Source: Limisalsivibrio acetivorans
Lineage (GTDB): Bacteria > Chrysiogenota > Deferribacteres > Deferribacterales > Geovibrionaceae
Assembly (NCBI RefSeq): GCF_000421105.1
Contig: NZ_ATWF01000001.1
Span: 1,561,407-1,625,406 of the forward strand
Length of the DNA stretch: 64,000 bases
Reading direction: 5' to 3'
The position numbers were made by a program, and so were the translations under genes. Shown in pieces: positions 62,737-64,000 of the stretch (its first letter is position 1; the number at the start of each line of letters is the position of its first letter). The notes under the pieces were generated by a model, which made no database searches, was not told the origin of the DNA, and saw nothing but the letters and a program-made list of their open reading frames with translations.

Positions 62737-64000
62737 TCAGGACTGCATTCCGGCAACTGCGGACTTCAGCTCGGTAAGCTCTTCTTCAATCAGAGGTATA
62801 AGCCTTGCGCACTCCGCCTTATCCCCCTCTTTGCCCGCCATCTCAAGCTTATAAGCCACAGATTTGAGCCTTCCTGCATGAAGGTTCGCAGCTCCACCCT
62901 TTATGGAATGGGCCTCTTTGCCTATATCTGTATATTCACCCTTATGAAGGGAAAGTTTCATATCCTCAATCTGTTCGGTGCATGCGTGGAAGAAGTCGGT
63001 CAGTACCTCGTTGAGAAACTCCGAATCGTTCTCAAACTCCTCAAGGGCAAGCTGATAGTCTATTACCTCATCGCTTTCCGGCTCTTCCTGAACCTCGTCA
63101 AGCTCCGCCTCAAGCTCCTTAGCAAGATTGCTCTGAGGCTGTTCAGCCACCTTGTGCTCCTCTTCACCGCTTCTATTAACCCATCTTTCAAGCATAGACA
63201 AGAGGGAAAGTTTCCTGAGAGGCTTTGTTATGTAATCATCCATACCGTTTTCAATGCATTTTTCACGGTAGCCTTCAAGGGCGTGGGCAGTCATCGCGAC
63301 GATGGGAACACGGATCTCTTCGCCGCTCTCCTCCCCCTCCTTCTCTTCGATATGCCTTATCTTTCTGGTTGCTGTAAAGCCGTCCATAATGGGCATCTGC
63401 ACATCCATAAGGATTATATCATAGCTGTTCTGTTTATAAAGCTCCACAGCCTCCTGGCCGTTCTCCGCCAGGTCCACCTTGTGTCCCGCCCTGACGAGAT
63501 GACGCAGTGCCACAGCCTGATTTGTGGGATAATCCTCCACAAGAAGTATATGCAGACCTCCGGACTGGGGAACGGTGCTCTCTTCGTCCTTCCTGTCCTC
63601 ATCAATAAAGGGGAGACCCTCCGTACCCTCGCCAACGCAGGAAAAAAGGAGTGACAGAAGCTTTAGCATGTTAACAGGCTTAACCAATGTTCCCCTGATA
63701 TCAAGCGCCTCCATCTCCTCCTCGGTGAATCCCCTGCCGGGGTAGCATACAACAACCTTCGATATGTCGCCGAGCCTCTTGTCCTGAACAAGCCTCTCAG
63801 TATAATCGCTGGAATCCTTCTTTGTATTGTCTGTCTCGATGATGAGGAGATCGATACTCTCCGGCTTTTCGCCATCAAACCTGAAAAAGTCACCCTCTGG
63901 GAAGGCCTCGTAGTATGACGCACCCAAGGTTTTCAGGTAGCGGTTCATAATCATATGGATCATCGGATCGTAGGTGACGCAAACCACATTCAGGTCCTTG
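62737..64000 (-). CDS. Receiver-receiver-HPt protein, probably C-terminal part of a hybrid sensor kinase (5' end outside window)
   Basis: The frame stays open to the right edge (KDLNVVCVTYDPM...), so the gene continues outside and the true start is not seen. Visible parts in order: a degenerate receiver (no acidic pair; Glu in LLIIETDN where Asp is expected), an intact receiver (VEDYPTNQ; phosphoacceptor in IILMDVQMPIMDG; lysine in ITKPL), an acidic linker, and an HPt domain with histidine in AHSIKGGAANL. This is the arrangement of BarA-like hybrid histidine kinases. Confidence 0.88.
   Translation of the reverse strand, partial: KDLNVVCVTYDPMIHMIMNRYLKTLGASYYEAFPEGDFFRFDGEKPESIDLLIIETDNTKKDSSDYTERLVQDKRLGDISKVVVCYPGRGFTEEEMEALDIRGTLVKPVNMLKLLSLLFSCVGEGTEGLPFIDEDRKDEESTVPQSGGLHILLVEDYPTNQAVALRHLVRAGHKVDLAENGQEAVELYKQNSYDIILMDVQMPIMDGFTATRKIRHIEEKEGEESGEEIRVPIVAMTAHALEGYREKCIENGMDDYITKPLRKLSLLSMLERWVNRSGEEEHKVAEQPQSNLAKELEAELDEVQEEPESDEVIDYQLALEEFENDSEFLNEVLTDFFHACTEQIEDMKLSLHKGEYTDIGKEAHSIKGGAANLHAGRLKSVAYKLEMAGKEGDKAECARLIPLIEEELTELKSAVAGMQS

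Noticed and set aside
62605-63654. Plus-strand ORF of 349 codons opposite the receiver/HPt gene
   Set aside because: Antisense shadow of a clear receiver-HPt coding sequence. Its hydrophobic appearance is the usual complement of an acidic, charged protein.

Overview
The window looks like an ordinary, gene-dense bacterial chromosome segment of roughly balanced GC. It comes from a Gram-negative, respiring bacterium: Lnt, lipoproteins, TatA, Trk potassium uptake, UDP-sugar enzymes, FabI, HypF. The gene mix (hemX-hemA-hemC-hemD-hemB, a pair of helical-shape peptidoglycan peptidases, RNase J, HypF) would fit a curved-cell lineage such as Deferribacterota. That placement is inference from gene content, not a demonstrated identification. 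No rRNA, tRNA, CRISPR array, prophage or insertion sequence is visible.

Layout. 1-5047: branched-chain amino acid operon ilvD-ilvB-ilvN-(terminator)-ilvC on the minus strand, with a strong promoter and an attenuator-like leader. 5129-8378: ruvB-radA-fabI on the plus strand, probably leaderless. 8347-9236: a small AT-rich pair of unknown genes. 9316-10188: DUF2156 protein. 10377-15792: haem operon (HemX-like protein, hemA, hemC, hemD, hemB) ending in a DUF815 ATPase. 15789-16764: NUDIX hydrolase and PilZ protein. 16765-17745: no gene; a tandem array of multi-hairpin repeats. 17746-24035: glycolytic operon gpmI-comF-(PAS/coiled-coil protein)-gap-pgk. 24188-24996: rlmH and a DksA-like gene. 25202-34150: flavin disulfide oxidoreductase, YifB, SppA, GT39 glycosyltransferase, a TauE/DUF1634/crotonase operon and a zinc phospholipase C-like protein. 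34289-35164: two small plus-strand genes.

From 35161 to the right edge almost everything is on the minus strand in close-packed transcription units: truA-ecfT-tatA; lnt-epimerase-hypF-trkH-trkA-DHOD-like-ftsK-uppP-RNase J; a TPP-riboswitch-controlled thiC-thiE-thiL; dam; and a cell-envelope run of UDP-sugar dehydrogenase, DegT aminotransferase, lipoprotein, RsmF-like methyltransferase, Csd6/Pgp2-like L,D-peptidase, Csd4/Pgp1-like DL-carboxypeptidase, acylphosphatase and HAD phosphatase. Two receiver-domain genes close the window.

Most worth a second look: (1) the 16773-17616 repeat array, whose units share four or five hairpins with paired base changes between copies, suggesting selection or element-level conservation of structure rather than of the short ORFs it contains; (2) the adjacent csd6-like/csd4-like pair, a plausible two-enzyme module that trims peptidoglycan peptides to set cell curvature; (3) the ilvD leader, with a short ORF containing consecutive Val-Leu-Ile codons in front of a terminator hairpin; (4) a PAS protein with a cysteine cluster and long coiled coils inside the glycolysis operon.
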